Positions 5,842 to 16,314 of a stretch of 36,229 bases of DNA are shown here, piece after piece. This stretch comes from an uncultured Prevotellaceae bacterium. Lineage in GTDB: Bacteria; Bacteroidota; Bacteroidia; Bacteroidales; Bacteroidaceae. The number at the start of each line of letters is the position of its first letter. The first letter of the stretch is position 1. The notes beneath the pieces were generated by a model. The model was not told the DNA's origin, did not search any database, and worked only from the letters and a program-made list of their open reading frames with translations. The DNA is taken from the NCBI GenBank assembly GCA_902800595.1, contig CADCFA010000021.1, positions 1-36,229 on the forward strand. The letters run 5' to 3'. The translations under genes and the position numbers were made by a program.

Positions 5842-8547
5842 ATGAAACCAGAGGAAAAGGCAAGAGTTAAGATAGACCAGATGTTTGAGGACGCAGGCTG
5901 GAAGGTAGTGGATAGAGATTTCTATTCACCTACTATTACTGCTGCTGCCATTCGTGAAGGCTTACTTGAAGGTAATTGTGAGGCTGACTATTTCCTTTTT
6001 ATCAATGGTAAGGCTGTTGGAGTGTTAGAGGCTAAGCGTGAAGAGGTTGATGTTGCTTCGGATATTGTTTGTGAGCAGACCATTAAGTATACTCGTTATG
6101 TTCCTGAGTGTTACCAGGCTTATTTACGTCCGCTACCATTTATCTATCAGTCTAATGGTGTAACGACACTTTTCCGTGATTGCCGTATTGAGGATTCTGA
6201 TTATGAAGATATGAACAGGATTCATACCCCAAAGGAAATGGTAAAGATGCTGGGTATAGGAGACCCCTATGCAGGCTTGCCAACTCTACAAAACAAAGGT
6301 CTGCGCGATTGCCAATATGAAGCGATCTCTGAACTGGAAAACAGCTTCCGTGCTGGTCAAAACAGAGCCTTGTTGGTGTTGGCTACTGGAGCCGGAAAGA
6401 CCTATACTGCGTGTATGGCAGCCTATCGTTTCCTTGCCTATACACCCATGAAGCGTATTCTGTTCTTGGTTGATCGCAACAACCTTGGAAAACAGGCAGA
6501 AGGTGAGTTCGGTATGTTCCGCCTGACAGAGAATGGTGATCCCTTCAATACTATTTATACGGTTAATCGCTTGAAGTCCAGCAAAGTACCTTCTGACAGC
6601 AATGTCGTTATCTCAACTATTCAGCGCCTATTCTCCCTATTGACAGGACAGGAAATCGTTGACAATGATGATGACGATGAAGACAATGCTACAGGGGAAG
6701 TACAGCTGACAGGAAACCTTCAGTTACCTCCTGATTTTTTCGACCTTATCATTATTGACGAGTGTCATCGCTCTATCTATGGCAATTGGCGAAAAGTTCT
6801 TGAGTATTTTAGTTCTGCCAAGATGATAGGCTTGACAGCGACACCCGTACCTGAGACGTTGGCCTTCTTCAACAATAACCGGGTTGCGAACTACACGTTA
6901 GAGCGTTCTATTGTAGATGGCGTTAATGTCGATTGCCGCGTGTATCGCATCAAGACGGAAGTCACGGAGAATGGTGGCGCCATTCTCAAAGGTCAGAAAC
7001 TGAAGCGCGTAACTAAATACACAGGCGATGTAGAGAACATCAAGAACGAGGAAACAAGAAGCTACACAAAGGAAGAGCTAAACCGCAGTGTTATTAACCC
7101 TGCTCAGATCAAGCTGGTGCTTGAGACCTATCGTGATGCTGTTTATACAGAAATGTTCACTGATCCTCAGCGTGAGCCCAATATGGACTATCTGCCCAAG
7201 ACATTGATATTTGCGCTGAACGAGGTGCATGCAACGAACATTGTCAAGATTGCCAAAGAGGTATTTGGCAGGACTGATGACAAGTTTGTGCAGAAAATCA
7301 CGTATTCCTCAGGCGATAGTAACGAGCTTATCCGAAGGTTCCGCAATGATAAGGAGTTCCGTATTGCCGTCACATGTACCTTAGTGGCTACTGGTACGGA
7401 TGTCAAGCCACTTGAAGTATTGATCTTCATGCGCGATGTGGCATCCGAGCCTCTTTATATTCAGATGAAAGGTCGTGGTGTTCGCACCATTGGCGACGAC
7501 CAGTTGCGCAATGTTACCCCCAATGCCTTTAGCAAAGACTGTTTCTTCTTGGTGGATGCGGTTGGTGTAACAGAGTCCCATAAGACTGTGCCGGGAGGTG
7601 GAACAGGCCCGCAAGGTCCTACTATCACCCTGAGGCGATTGTTAGAGCTTCTGACGCATGGTAATGTGTCTGATGAATACATGCTGCTTCTCGCTTCAAA
7701 GCTACCACGTATTGACAGAAAATGCAATGACAGCCAGCGTGAGCATTTCCAGGAGTTGGCTCATGCCAGCATGAGGGAGATATCTTCAAATATTTACGAG
7801 GCTTTCGAAAAGAACCTTTTACCACCATACGAGGATATCAATGAACCCAACAATGAACGAAAGGGATTGGTGGCTCCTTTGACGCATCACCCCGAGGCTC
7901 GTCATTATCTGCTTATTCTGGCTGCAGGCTTTATGGAGACTCTACAACCAGGTGAGGACACGCTCATCTCCAAGGGCTTCTCGCAGGAGGAGGCTTCTGA
8001 GGTGACCTCTGCCTTTGAGAAATATTGTGATGAACATCAGGATGAGATTGAGGCCCTTCGCATGATTTACAATAATGATGGTGAGCCTTTAACCTACGTC
8101 ATCCTGAAGGATTTGGAGAACAAACTGAAGATAGCCAACAACAAATTCCAGTCTTCACGCATCTGGAATTCGTATGCCATCGTGAGTCCGCAATCCGTTA
8201 AGAAGCATACCACCAAGGAGGAGAAAGAAGCACTCACGAATATCATTCAGTTGGTGCGCTTTGCCAACCATCAGATAGAGAAGTTGGAGAGCCTGTATCC
8301 TCAGGCTCAGCAGCGTTTTAACCTCTGGTATGGTCAGATGCAGCGTACGGTGACTGAAAGTCAGATAGCCATCATCCGTCAGATTGTGGATTATATAGCT
8401 TCCAATGGCGCTTGTACCATTAAAGATATTATAGACGATGACAAGACGCGTGCAGCCCAGCTGATCAAAGCTTTTGGTGGAAAGCAGCAGGCTGACGAGG
8501 CACTTGTATCACTCTCGAGATTCTTACTATATAGAAAAACCGCATAA
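5842..8547 (+). CDS. hsdR: Type I restriction enzyme, R subunit (EcoEI-like)
   Basis: 901 residues. This is the ATP-dependent DNA translocase/nuclease of a type I restriction complex (R2M2S), cutting DNA that lacks host methylation. The N-terminus holds the nuclease fold, with EADYFLFINGKAVGVLEAK giving the D...ExK active-site pattern (about residues 47-65). SF2 helicase motifs follow: Walker A ATGAGKT (181-187), DECH box (306-309), LTATP (about 331) and QMKGRGVR (about 541-548, motif VI). The C-terminal ~200 helical residues match the EcoEI_R_C type region that docks to the M/S subunits. hsdM begins 6 bases after the stop. All key motifs are present, so it is likely active. Confidence 0.93.
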   Translation: MKPEEKARVKIDQMFEDAGWKVVDRDFYSPTITAAAIREGLLEGNCEADYFLFINGKAVGVLEAKREEVDVASDIVCEQTIKYTRYVPECYQAYLRPLPFIYQSNGVTTLFRDCRIEDSDYEDMNRIHTPKEMVKMLGIGDPYAGLPTLQNKGLRDCQYEAISELENSFRAGQNRALLVLATGAGKTYTACMAAYRFLAYTPMKRILFLVDRNNLGKQAEGEFGMFRLTENGDPFNTIYTVNRLKSSKVPSDSNVVISTIQRLFSLLTGQEIVDNDDDDEDNATGEVQLTGNLQLPPDFFDLIIIDECHRSIYGNWRKVLEYFSSAKMIGLTATPVPETLAFFNNNRVANYTLERSIVDGVNVDCRVYRIKTEVTENGGAILKGQKLKRVTKYTGDVENIKNEETRSYTKEELNRSVINPAQIKLVLETYRDAVYTEMFTDPQREPNMDYLPKTLIFALNEVHATNIVKIAKEVFGRTDDKFVQKITYSSGDSNELIRRFRNDKEFRIAVTCTLVATGTDVKPLEVLIFMRDVASEPLYIQMKGRGVRTIGDDQLRNVTPNAFSKDCFFLVDAVGVTESHKTVPGGGTGPQGPTITLRRLLELLTHGNVSDEYMLLLASKLPRIDRKCNDSQREHFQELAHASMREISSNIYEAFEKNLLPPYEDINEPNNERKGLVAPLTHHPEARHYLLILAAGFMETLQPGEDTLISKGFSQEEASEVTSAFEKYCDEHQDEIEALRMIYNNDGEPLTYVILKDLENKLKIANNKFQSSRIWNSYAIVSPQSVKKHTTKEEKEALTNIIQLVRFANHQIEKLESLYPQAQQRFNLWYGQMQRTVTESQIAIIRQIVDYIASNGACTIKDIIDDDKTRAAQLIKAFGGKQQADEALVSLSRFLLYRKTA

Positions 8548-11078
<2,531 letters not shown>

Positions 11079-11081
11079 CGT

Positions 11082-12542
11082 ATGGATACAAAGAAATTAC
11101 GCCAGAAGATACTCGACCTCGCCATACGTGGTAAGCTCGTTCCCCAAGACCCGAATGATGAGCCAGCCTCCGTATTGCTGGAGCGCATCCGTGCTGAGAA
11201 AGAACGCCTGATCAAAGAAGGAAAGATTAAGCGGAGCAAGAAAACTGCTTCTGATGACGAGATTGAGGCACCGTTTGAGATTCCTGAGAGTTGGGAGTGG
11301 GTAAGACTTATCGACGTCTGCCATATATTTGGTAGAATTGGGTTTAGAGGGTATACAAAAGAAGACCTAGTAGCTTTTAATGGTGCAATTACTCTTAGTC
11401 CGTCAAATATCATAGATGGGAAAATGAACTATGATAATTGCACCTATATTTCTTGGGAAAAGTACGAAGAATCTCCAGAAATACAAATTTCTGATGGGGA
11501 CATACTTATAGTAAAAACAGGTTCTTCTTTTGGAAAGAGTGCTTATGTTGAGGGGCTTCCACAAAAAGCAACAATCAACCCACAGTTTGTAGTTCTCAAA
11601 TATATCACTTGCTATTCCCGGTTCCTTACTTTTATGCTACAAAGTGGGTATGCGAGAAACAATTACGATGAGTTCGTGTTAGGAACTGCCATTCCAACAT
11701 TTACACAGGTTGTTTTAGGCGATATGGTAATACCGTTGCCTCCTATAGTTGAACAAAAACGTATAGTTGATGAAATTGAGCGTTGGTTCACTTTAATTGA
11801 TGAATTGGAGAGCAATGAGGGTGATTTGTTGAAGGCTATAGATAAAGCAAAGTCCAAAATCCTCGACCTCGCCATACATGGTAAACTGGTTCCCCAAGAC
11901 CCCAACGACGAGCCAGCCTCCGTTTTGCTGCATAAGATTCGCGAAGAAAAGCAGCAACTCGTCAAAGCAGGCAAACTCAAAAAGAAAGACCTCATCGAAA
12001 CCCCAATCTCCGAGGACGAAATCCCCTTCGCAATCCCCGATACCTGGGAGTGGTGTAAAATAGGAGCTTTGTTCCTCCATTCAAGTGGTAAACAATTAAA
12101 GGGTGGCGATAACGAAGGAACTCTTCAACCTTACATAACAACGTCAAATCTATATTGGGATCATTTTGAACTTGGGAATCTGAAATCGATGTATTATAAA
12201 GATTCAGAAATAGAAAGATGTACTGCTCAAAAGGGAGACTTGCTTGTATGTGAAGGTGGTGATATTGGACGTTCTGCAATATGGCCTTATGATTATTCAA
12301 TCTTTTTACAGAATCATGTTCATCGATTAAGACCGTATTTTACAGGTTATACTCGTTTTATATATTATGTAATGTGGCTATATAAGCACACAGGGCTAAT
12401 TGGTGGAAAGGGAATTGCCATTCAAGGTCTTTCCGCATCAGCCTTAAAAGATATAACCATCCCTCTTCCTCCACATGCAGAGCAAAAGCGCATAGTGGCA
12501 AAGATTGAAGAAGTGTTTGCAGAAATAGATAAATTGAAGTAG
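11082..12542 (+). CDS. hsdS: Type I restriction-modification specificity subunit
   Basis: 486 residues with the usual two half-repeats. Each half begins with a conserved helix and spacer (KILDLAIRGKLVPQDPNDEP at ~10-30; KILDLAIHGKLVPQDPNDEP at ~257-280), followed by a target-recognition domain entered at IPESWEWVRL and IPDTWEWCKI, and closed by IPLPPIVEQKRIVDEIE and IPLPPHAEQKRIVAKIE. TRD1 spans roughly residues 70-220 and TRD2 roughly 315-455. Together they recognise the two parts of a split DNA target, and the helices set the spacing. The stop TAG is directly followed by the ATG of the next gene. The target sequence cannot be predicted by eye. Confidence 0.95.
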   Translation: MDTKKLRQKILDLAIRGKLVPQDPNDEPASVLLERIRAEKERLIKEGKIKRSKKTASDDEIEAPFEIPESWEWVRLIDVCHIFGRIGFRGYTKEDLVAFNGAITLSPSNIIDGKMNYDNCTYISWEKYEESPEIQISDGDILIVKTGSSFGKSAYVEGLPQKATINPQFVVLKYITCYSRFLTFMLQSGYARNNYDEFVLGTAIPTFTQVVLGDMVIPLPPIVEQKRIVDEIERWFTLIDELESNEGDLLKAIDKAKSKILDLAIHGKLVPQDPNDEPASVLLHKIREEKQQLVKAGKLKKKDLIETPISEDEIPFAIPDTWEWCKIGALFLHSSGKQLKGGDNEGTLQPYITTSNLYWDHFELGNLKSMYYKDSEIERCTAQKGDLLVCEGGDIGRSAIWPYDYSIFLQNHVHRLRPYFTGYTRFIYYVMWLYKHTGLIGGKGIAIQGLSASALKDITIPLPPHAEQKRIVAKIEEVFAEIDKLK

Positions 12543-13322
12543 ATGTCTCGTATTCTCTATAAATATTTGGATATAAATGGCGCAAAATGTATGATTGAAC
12601 ACCACAATCTTCAATTTACTAATGCGACACAACTGAATGACCCTTTCGATTGCCATCCCAAACTCATTGACTATTCGAATAAGCCAAAGCGTGAACATCA
12701 GGGATGGATACCAGAAGAATGGTGGAAAGAGAAAAGGGAAAACGATGCACTCAATCGTCGCAACGAAACATGGCTTTGCAGTTTATCGAGGGTCAATAAC
12801 TCTATACTTATGTGGAGTCATTATTGCTATAATCATAAAGGTATATGTATTGGACTAGATTTAGATAAAGTACTGGAGTCGGTTCCTCCTTTGTTTGGCT
12901 CAATATTTGTTAAACCTTTTGTCCTTGATGTTCAATACAAAGATATCATAGATCGCCCCAACGCATATTCTTCCAAAGAAGATTTGTTCTGTTATCAATG
13001 GCAAACAAAAGCAAAAGAGTGGGAATACGAGCAGGAAGTGAGATTGGTTATGCCAAATCCTGGTCCTATGTATGCAGCATTTACACAAAAGCAAGCCGAG
13101 CATCCAAAGGAGGTGTGGAATTGGTTTGAAATACATCATTACATGCCGTTGAAAGGAGAGTGCTTTGAGTCAATATACTTTGGCGTTAATACTGATGCAT
13201 CCGAGAAGAAAGAAGTTAGCAAGTTTGTTCGAGAGAGGCTAAATCCGCATATAAAGCTCTACCAAATGCGTGTAGATGAGAATGCTTTTCGGCTTCAACC
13301 AGATATAATATCAAAGTCATGA
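12543..13322 (+). CDS. DUF2971 domain protein in the hsd operon
   Basis: 259 residues, starting at the base after the hsdS stop codon. DUF2971 features I recognise: LYKYLDINGAK and LQFTNATQLNDPFDC near the N-terminus, CSLSRVNNSILMWSHYCYNHKGICIGLDLD in the middle (residues ~77-107) and KAKEWEYEQEVRLVMP (~158-173). No signal peptide or membrane segment is visible, so it is probably cytoplasmic. The biochemical activity of DUF2971 is not established. The family is often found near mobile and defence genes. Zero spacing to hsdS means it is almost certainly translated with the restriction system. Whether it has its own defensive role is inference. Confidence 0.8.
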   Translation: MSRILYKYLDINGAKCMIEHHNLQFTNATQLNDPFDCHPKLIDYSNKPKREHQGWIPEEWWKEKRENDALNRRNETWLCSLSRVNNSILMWSHYCYNHKGICIGLDLDKVLESVPPLFGSIFVKPFVLDVQYKDIIDRPNAYSSKEDLFCYQWQTKAKEWEYEQEVRLVMPNPGPMYAAFTQKQAEHPKEVWNWFEIHHYMPLKGECFESIYFGVNTDASEKKEVSKFVRERLNPHIKLYQMRVDENAFRLQPDIISKS

Positions 13323-13450
13323 AACATTGGGGCGCAGAAGTGCCAGACACCATTGTGCCTGTTACCAGGCACGTCTTACAAATCAACAACGGAGGACCTC
13401 AGAATCACGGTGAAAGACATAAAAAAAGGGCTCCGCTGAGCCCTGAATAA
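13319..13450 (+). CDS. Possible 43-residue reading frame overlapping the DUF2971 stop
   Basis: An ATGA overlap with the preceding stop opens a short frame (starts MKHWGAEVPDTIVPVTRHVL) that ends with TAA at 13448-13450, running through the hairpin of the opposite-strand terminator. It resembles no family I know. The coupled start favours translation, while the overlap with the terminator and the lack of recognisable domains argue against a real gene. It may be the decayed start of a former operon member. Confidence 0.2.
   Translation: MKHWGAEVPDTIVPVTRHVLQINNGGPQNHGERHKKRAPLSPE
13355..13372. repeat. Perfect 7-bp hairpin after the hsd operon
   Basis: GTGCCTG (13355-13361), loop TTAC, CAGGCAC (13366-13372). 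It is not followed by a T tract, so it is a weak terminator or an RNA 3'-end stabilising structure for the hsd message. Confidence 0.45.
13421..13444 (-). terminator. Intrinsic terminator of the ORF6N gene
   Basis: Stem AGGGCTC/GAGCCCT (13427-13433 with 13438-13444), loop of four bases. On the minus strand the stem is followed directly by seven T residues. It lies about 65 bases past the stop of the minus-strand gene. Confidence 0.8.
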
Positions 13451-13509
13451 TTTCCAATAATAAAAAGACCAAACCCGTCATCACGACGGATATCGCACTA
13501 AAACTTTTT

Positions 13510-14175
13510 TTATTTCTTCTTATCATCATCGTTCTTTGGTTGTATGAAGCCGATGGGCTTGCGAGGCTTTGACTCAGATGGCTTGGCTTGGAGCTCAGCC
13601 AAAGCGGTGCTGATAGCATCGAGTTGGGCTCGGGTACTTTCGTTTATATCGTTCTGGTCAGCGAGGATATCGTTGACCTCGCTTCTGATATCCTCAATTT
13701 GTTTCCTCAAATCAAGATACGTGGCAGCAAGAGGTAATTCTGCCAAATGACGATAGGCAACGAAGGCTTTCATGATTCTGCGGTTTGCTTGTATGGCAAC
13801 CTCTGATTTTAATACGCTGCTTAACATTGCAACTCCTATTTCTGTAAAAGCATAAGGCTGATGCCTATTACCACCCCATTTGTCGTGAAATCTTGAGGTC
13901 ACAATTTGTGACCGCAAGTTGTAATCGCCTGAAAAAGAGTTAGTAATAATACCAGAGTCACCTACTTGTTGCGCTTGTTTTGTAAAAGAAATCCATTCTT
14001 CTTTACTTAATTGAAACATGAACTCCTCACCTTCAAAGCGTTTAAAGTTTCGTTTTACTGCTTGATTAAGTGCTTTTGTTTCTACTTGATAGATTTTTGC
14101 CAGATCAAAGTCGAGCATCACTCGTTGTCCGCGAATGACATAGATGAGATTTTGAATGTTCTGTAATTCGTCCAT
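13510..14175 (-). CDS. ORF6N domain-containing protein
   Basis: 221 residues. The N-terminal ~90 residues are a typical ORF6N domain (IQNLIYVIRGQRVMLDFDLA, YQVETKALNQAVKRN, RFEGEEFMFQLSKEEW). This is a small DNA-binding-related domain of phage and mobile-element regulators, related to KilA-N/Bro proteins. RYLxSRF-like and YAFTEIGVAMLSSVL motifs follow, then a coiled coil (~145-195, DLRKQIEDIRSEVNDILADQ) and a basic/acidic tail ending DDDKKK. It is transcribed alone, opposite to the hsd operon, with its own promoter and terminator. In Bacteroidales such genes are often scattered accessory genes. Its regulatory target is unknown. Confidence 0.85.
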   Translation of the reverse strand: MDELQNIQNLIYVIRGQRVMLDFDLAKIYQVETKALNQAVKRNFKRFEGEEFMFQLSKEEWISFTKQAQQVGDSGIITNSFSGDYNLRSQIVTSRFHDKWGGNRHQPYAFTEIGVAMLSSVLKSEVAIQANRRIMKAFVAYRHLAELPLAATYLDLRKQIEDIRSEVNDILADQNDINESTRAQLDAISTALAELQAKPSESKPRKPIGFIQPKNDDDKKK

Positions 14176-14214
14176 AGTCTATGGATTTAAAAGTTCAACA
14201 ATATTTTGATGGTG

Positions 14215-14246
14215 CAAAAGTACACTGATTTTTTGGAACCACCAAA
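14215..14246 (-). promoter_or_regulatory. Promoter of the ORF6N gene
   Basis: Minus strand: TTTG (14246-14243), a 20-base spacer and TACTTTTG (14222-14215), about 40 bases before the ATG at 14175. Confidence 0.7.
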
Positions 14247-14261
14247 TATTTTTAGTGTAAA

Positions 14262-14293
14262 TTTGCGCATTTCATGAAATTGGTGTAATTTTG
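14262..14293 (+). promoter_or_regulatory. Promoter of the 448-residue unknown gene
   Basis: TTTG at 14262-14265, a 20-base spacer and TAATTTTG at 14286-14293. It is divergent from the ORF6N promoter, only 15 bases separating the two -33 boxes, so a regulator bound between them could control both genes. Confidence 0.7.
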
Positions 14294-14362
14294 CATTCCA
14301 ATTATACCTAACGGAGCTTATTACCAATAGCTCACTTTATTAACTAATTAAAACCATTAACA

Positions 14363-15709
14363 ATGAAAAGAGATTATTTGAAAGGGGCTTGCTTGGCCCG
14401 AAGGTTGGAAACTCAGGCTTCAGATAGTACTGGTTTCCGTTACTCGTTAAAACAATTTATTGAATATCTGGATGAGTCGAAAACGGCTTACGACCGAATC
14501 CCTGTTGATGATCCTGGTGTCAAATGCCCGTTTGTGGCGAGTATGGTTAAGTGGGCGCACCTTGCTAATTACCGACTCATCGACTATCTGGAGAAAATCA
14601 GCAAGGGTGAGTGTGATGAGGTGCTGACTTTGAATTTTGCCAAGTTCTGCAACAAGGACCATTGGCTGAGTGGAAAAATAGAAAAAGACATGATGGCTTG
14701 CAGCGATAAGCCGCTGAAGGAGTATCTGATCTTTGGCGCTGCCGACCAGACCTCAATGGATCTCTACCGCTCGTATGAGTCGAACGTCACTGAGTTGGCT
14801 GAAAACCTGAAGAAGGTGAAAAGCACATTTAATCAACCGGAACTTTACGAGAACCTGATGCAGAAGATGGGAGAGCAGTATGCTGGGCATGACATCGTTT
14901 ATGAGTATGAGCAGATGAAGGATCACTACGTAGAGCCCGCCTTGAATGATTATCTGAAGATGCAGGTGAAGGCTTGTGTGGAGTTTCTGAAGTCGGGTAT
15001 GCTGAACGACATCCTGTCGATCTCGAATGAAGATGCGGAAGATGTGGATGAGGAGAAACTCCATAAGATGCTGGATTCCCGTTGTAAGGTTCCAGACAAT
15101 CTGAAGGAGCTCTGGGCAAAGCTCAAGAAGTTTATTGTGCTGAAGGCGAATGTGATGCTCGTGCTCAGACACGATCTGATCTTAAAGCATGTGCTTAAGC
15201 ATTTTGATAAACTGAATGGAGAACAATTCTGCGCGCTCTTCAAGCTCGAAAGACTGCTTCAGATGATGCACCAAGATATGGTGAAGCTAAACTCTGAACT
15301 GGCGAAGCATCTTCCCGATATGGCCTTGGGGACGTTGGAGAACACCATTTTCTTCGCGCCTTATATGGGTATCAAGAATATGCTGCAACAAGAGTGGTTT
15401 GCAACGCTCCGTTCAGACAAGAAGTATAATAAGGAATGGGCAGAGGCTTTTGCTGGAGGATTGATGCGCTCAGAATATGGTATGCTGATAACGGAGGTAT
15501 GGAAGGATAAGAAGAGCCAGATTATGGGCTACATCATCGGCTGCCTGAAAACTGCGGGTGTGATCAGCGGCAAGATATCCAATGATGAGATAGCACGCCT
15601 GTCTGCCATCATGGATAACACCAGGTCTTTCGGTAAGTATATTGGTAAGGGAAGTCAGGAACAGCCCTATGCCCAGTGGATCAAAGATCATGCTGATGAC
15701 TACTGTTAA
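14363..15709 (+). CDS. Unrecognised 448-residue, probably all-helical protein
   Basis: I do not recognise a family. The sequence is rich in charged amphipathic helices from end to end and has no signal peptide, membrane segment, nucleotide-binding loop or metal-binding cluster. Noticeable stretches are GFRYSLKQFIEYLDESKTAYDRIP (start), an acidic segment SNEDAEDVDEEKLHKMLDSR (~221-240), ENTIFFAPYMGIKNMLQQEWF (~329-350) and a conserved-looking C-terminal half (FAGGLMRSEYGMLITEVWKD; MGYIIGCLKTAGVISGKIS; SFGKYIGKGSQ). It forms a single-gene unit with its own promoter and strong terminator, between the restriction operon and the primase operon. A cytoplasmic accessory protein is all that can be inferred. 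Confidence 0.7.
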   Translation: MKRDYLKGACLARRLETQASDSTGFRYSLKQFIEYLDESKTAYDRIPVDDPGVKCPFVASMVKWAHLANYRLIDYLEKISKGECDEVLTLNFAKFCNKDHWLSGKIEKDMMACSDKPLKEYLIFGAADQTSMDLYRSYESNVTELAENLKKVKSTFNQPELYENLMQKMGEQYAGHDIVYEYEQMKDHYVEPALNDYLKMQVKACVEFLKSGMLNDILSISNEDAEDVDEEKLHKMLDSRCKVPDNLKELWAKLKKFIVLKANVMLVLRHDLILKHVLKHFDKLNGEQFCALFKLERLLQMMHQDMVKLNSELAKHLPDMALGTLENTIFFAPYMGIKNMLQQEWFATLRSDKKYNKEWAEAFAGGLMRSEYGMLITEVWKDKKSQIMGYIIGCLKTAGVISGKISNDEIARLSAIMDNTRSFGKYIGKGSQEQPYAQWIKDHADDYC

Positions 15710-15718
15710 ACCTTAAAA

Positions 15719-15867
15719 TGCGATTGAAGAGTGCGATTGGACTATTAAAGCTAATCGCACTCTTTTTTTTTGAGATTTTTTTTCCCGATAAACACAAGGC
15801 TTCCGAGCATTTTCTGCATGCGATTGAAAATGCGATTGACTGAACATGATTCAATCGCATAATCGCA
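15719..15867. promoter_or_regulatory. Cluster of seven TGCGATT(GA) motifs ahead of the primase operon
   Basis: TGCGATTGA or TGCGATTGG at 15719, 15732, 15819 and 15831 on the plus strand, and AATCGCA at 15753, 15853 and 15861 (minus-strand copies). The pair at 15831-15839 and 15851-15859 is a 9-bp inverted repeat with an 11-base gap, ending 12 bases before the -7 element at 15871. The first copies also build the terminator stem. The layout suggests an operator or iteron array. The binding protein is unknown. Confidence 0.6.
15728..15771 (+). terminator. Intrinsic terminator after the 448-residue gene
   Basis: AGAGTGCGATT (15728-15738) pairs perfectly with AATCGCACTCT (15753-15763), followed by nine T residues. 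The stem itself contains the TGCGATT motif that recurs downstream. Confidence 0.9.
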
Positions 15868-15870
15868 TCC

Positions 15871-15878
15871 TACTTTTG
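15871..15878 (+). promoter_or_regulatory. -7 element of the primase operon
   Basis: TACTTTTG matches TAnnTTTG. The -33 position falls inside the TGCGATTGA inverted repeat and has no good TTTG, which fits a promoter that is repressed or activated through that repeat. The ATG of the first gene is 57 bases on. Confidence 0.55.
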
Positions 15879-15934
15879 CACTCGAAATCAGAAGATCTTC
15901 GATTCGCGAACAAAAAAGTAACAATTAAAAAGGT

Positions 15935-16303
15935 ATGGAAACAAAAATTTTAGTGACAACTAAGAGACAAGTAACGTTAGAGGGTATGATGACTCTCGGC
16001 ATGTTAGATAACGGACTTCACACGGCTGACTTCGAATGTTGTGATGAAGCTGTGATGGAGCAATTTTCAGGCAGGTGCAAGGTGCAGCTGATGAGAGACG
16101 GTAATATGTATATCACGGAGTTACCCAAGCGCGTGAAAAACAAACCGATCTTCAGGGAAGACAACTGCTCGCTGTCGAAAGGACAGAACGGTAAGTATTA
16201 CTTCATGTTTACGCTCGATGAAGAACTGGTACAACAGTTGCCTCAGAAGCTGATCACTCAGGCGAGTGAGATCGCGCAGAAGGTGATTCGTGAACTGCTA
16301 TAG
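15935..16303 (+). CDS. Unrecognised 122-residue protein, first gene of the primase operon
   Basis: A purine-rich AAAAAGG lies just before the ATG. The protein is small and soluble, probably beta-rich in its first two thirds (KILVTTKRQVTLEGMMTLGM; KVQLMRDGNMYITELPKR; GKYYFMFTLDEELV), with a helical C-terminal end (ITQASEIAQKVIRELL). No signal peptide or catalytic motif is visible. It lies 11 bases upstream of the primase-helicase gene and shares its promoter. Position suggests a replication- or DNA-binding accessory factor, possibly the protein that binds the TGCGATTGA sites. This is inference from context only. Confidence 0.7.
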   Translation: METKILVTTKRQVTLEGMMTLGMLDNGLHTADFECCDEAVMEQFSGRCKVQLMRDGNMYITELPKRVKNKPIFREDNCSLSKGQNGKYYFMFTLDEELVQQLPQKLITQASEIAQKVIRELL

Positions 16304-16314
16304 GATTAAGGCCG

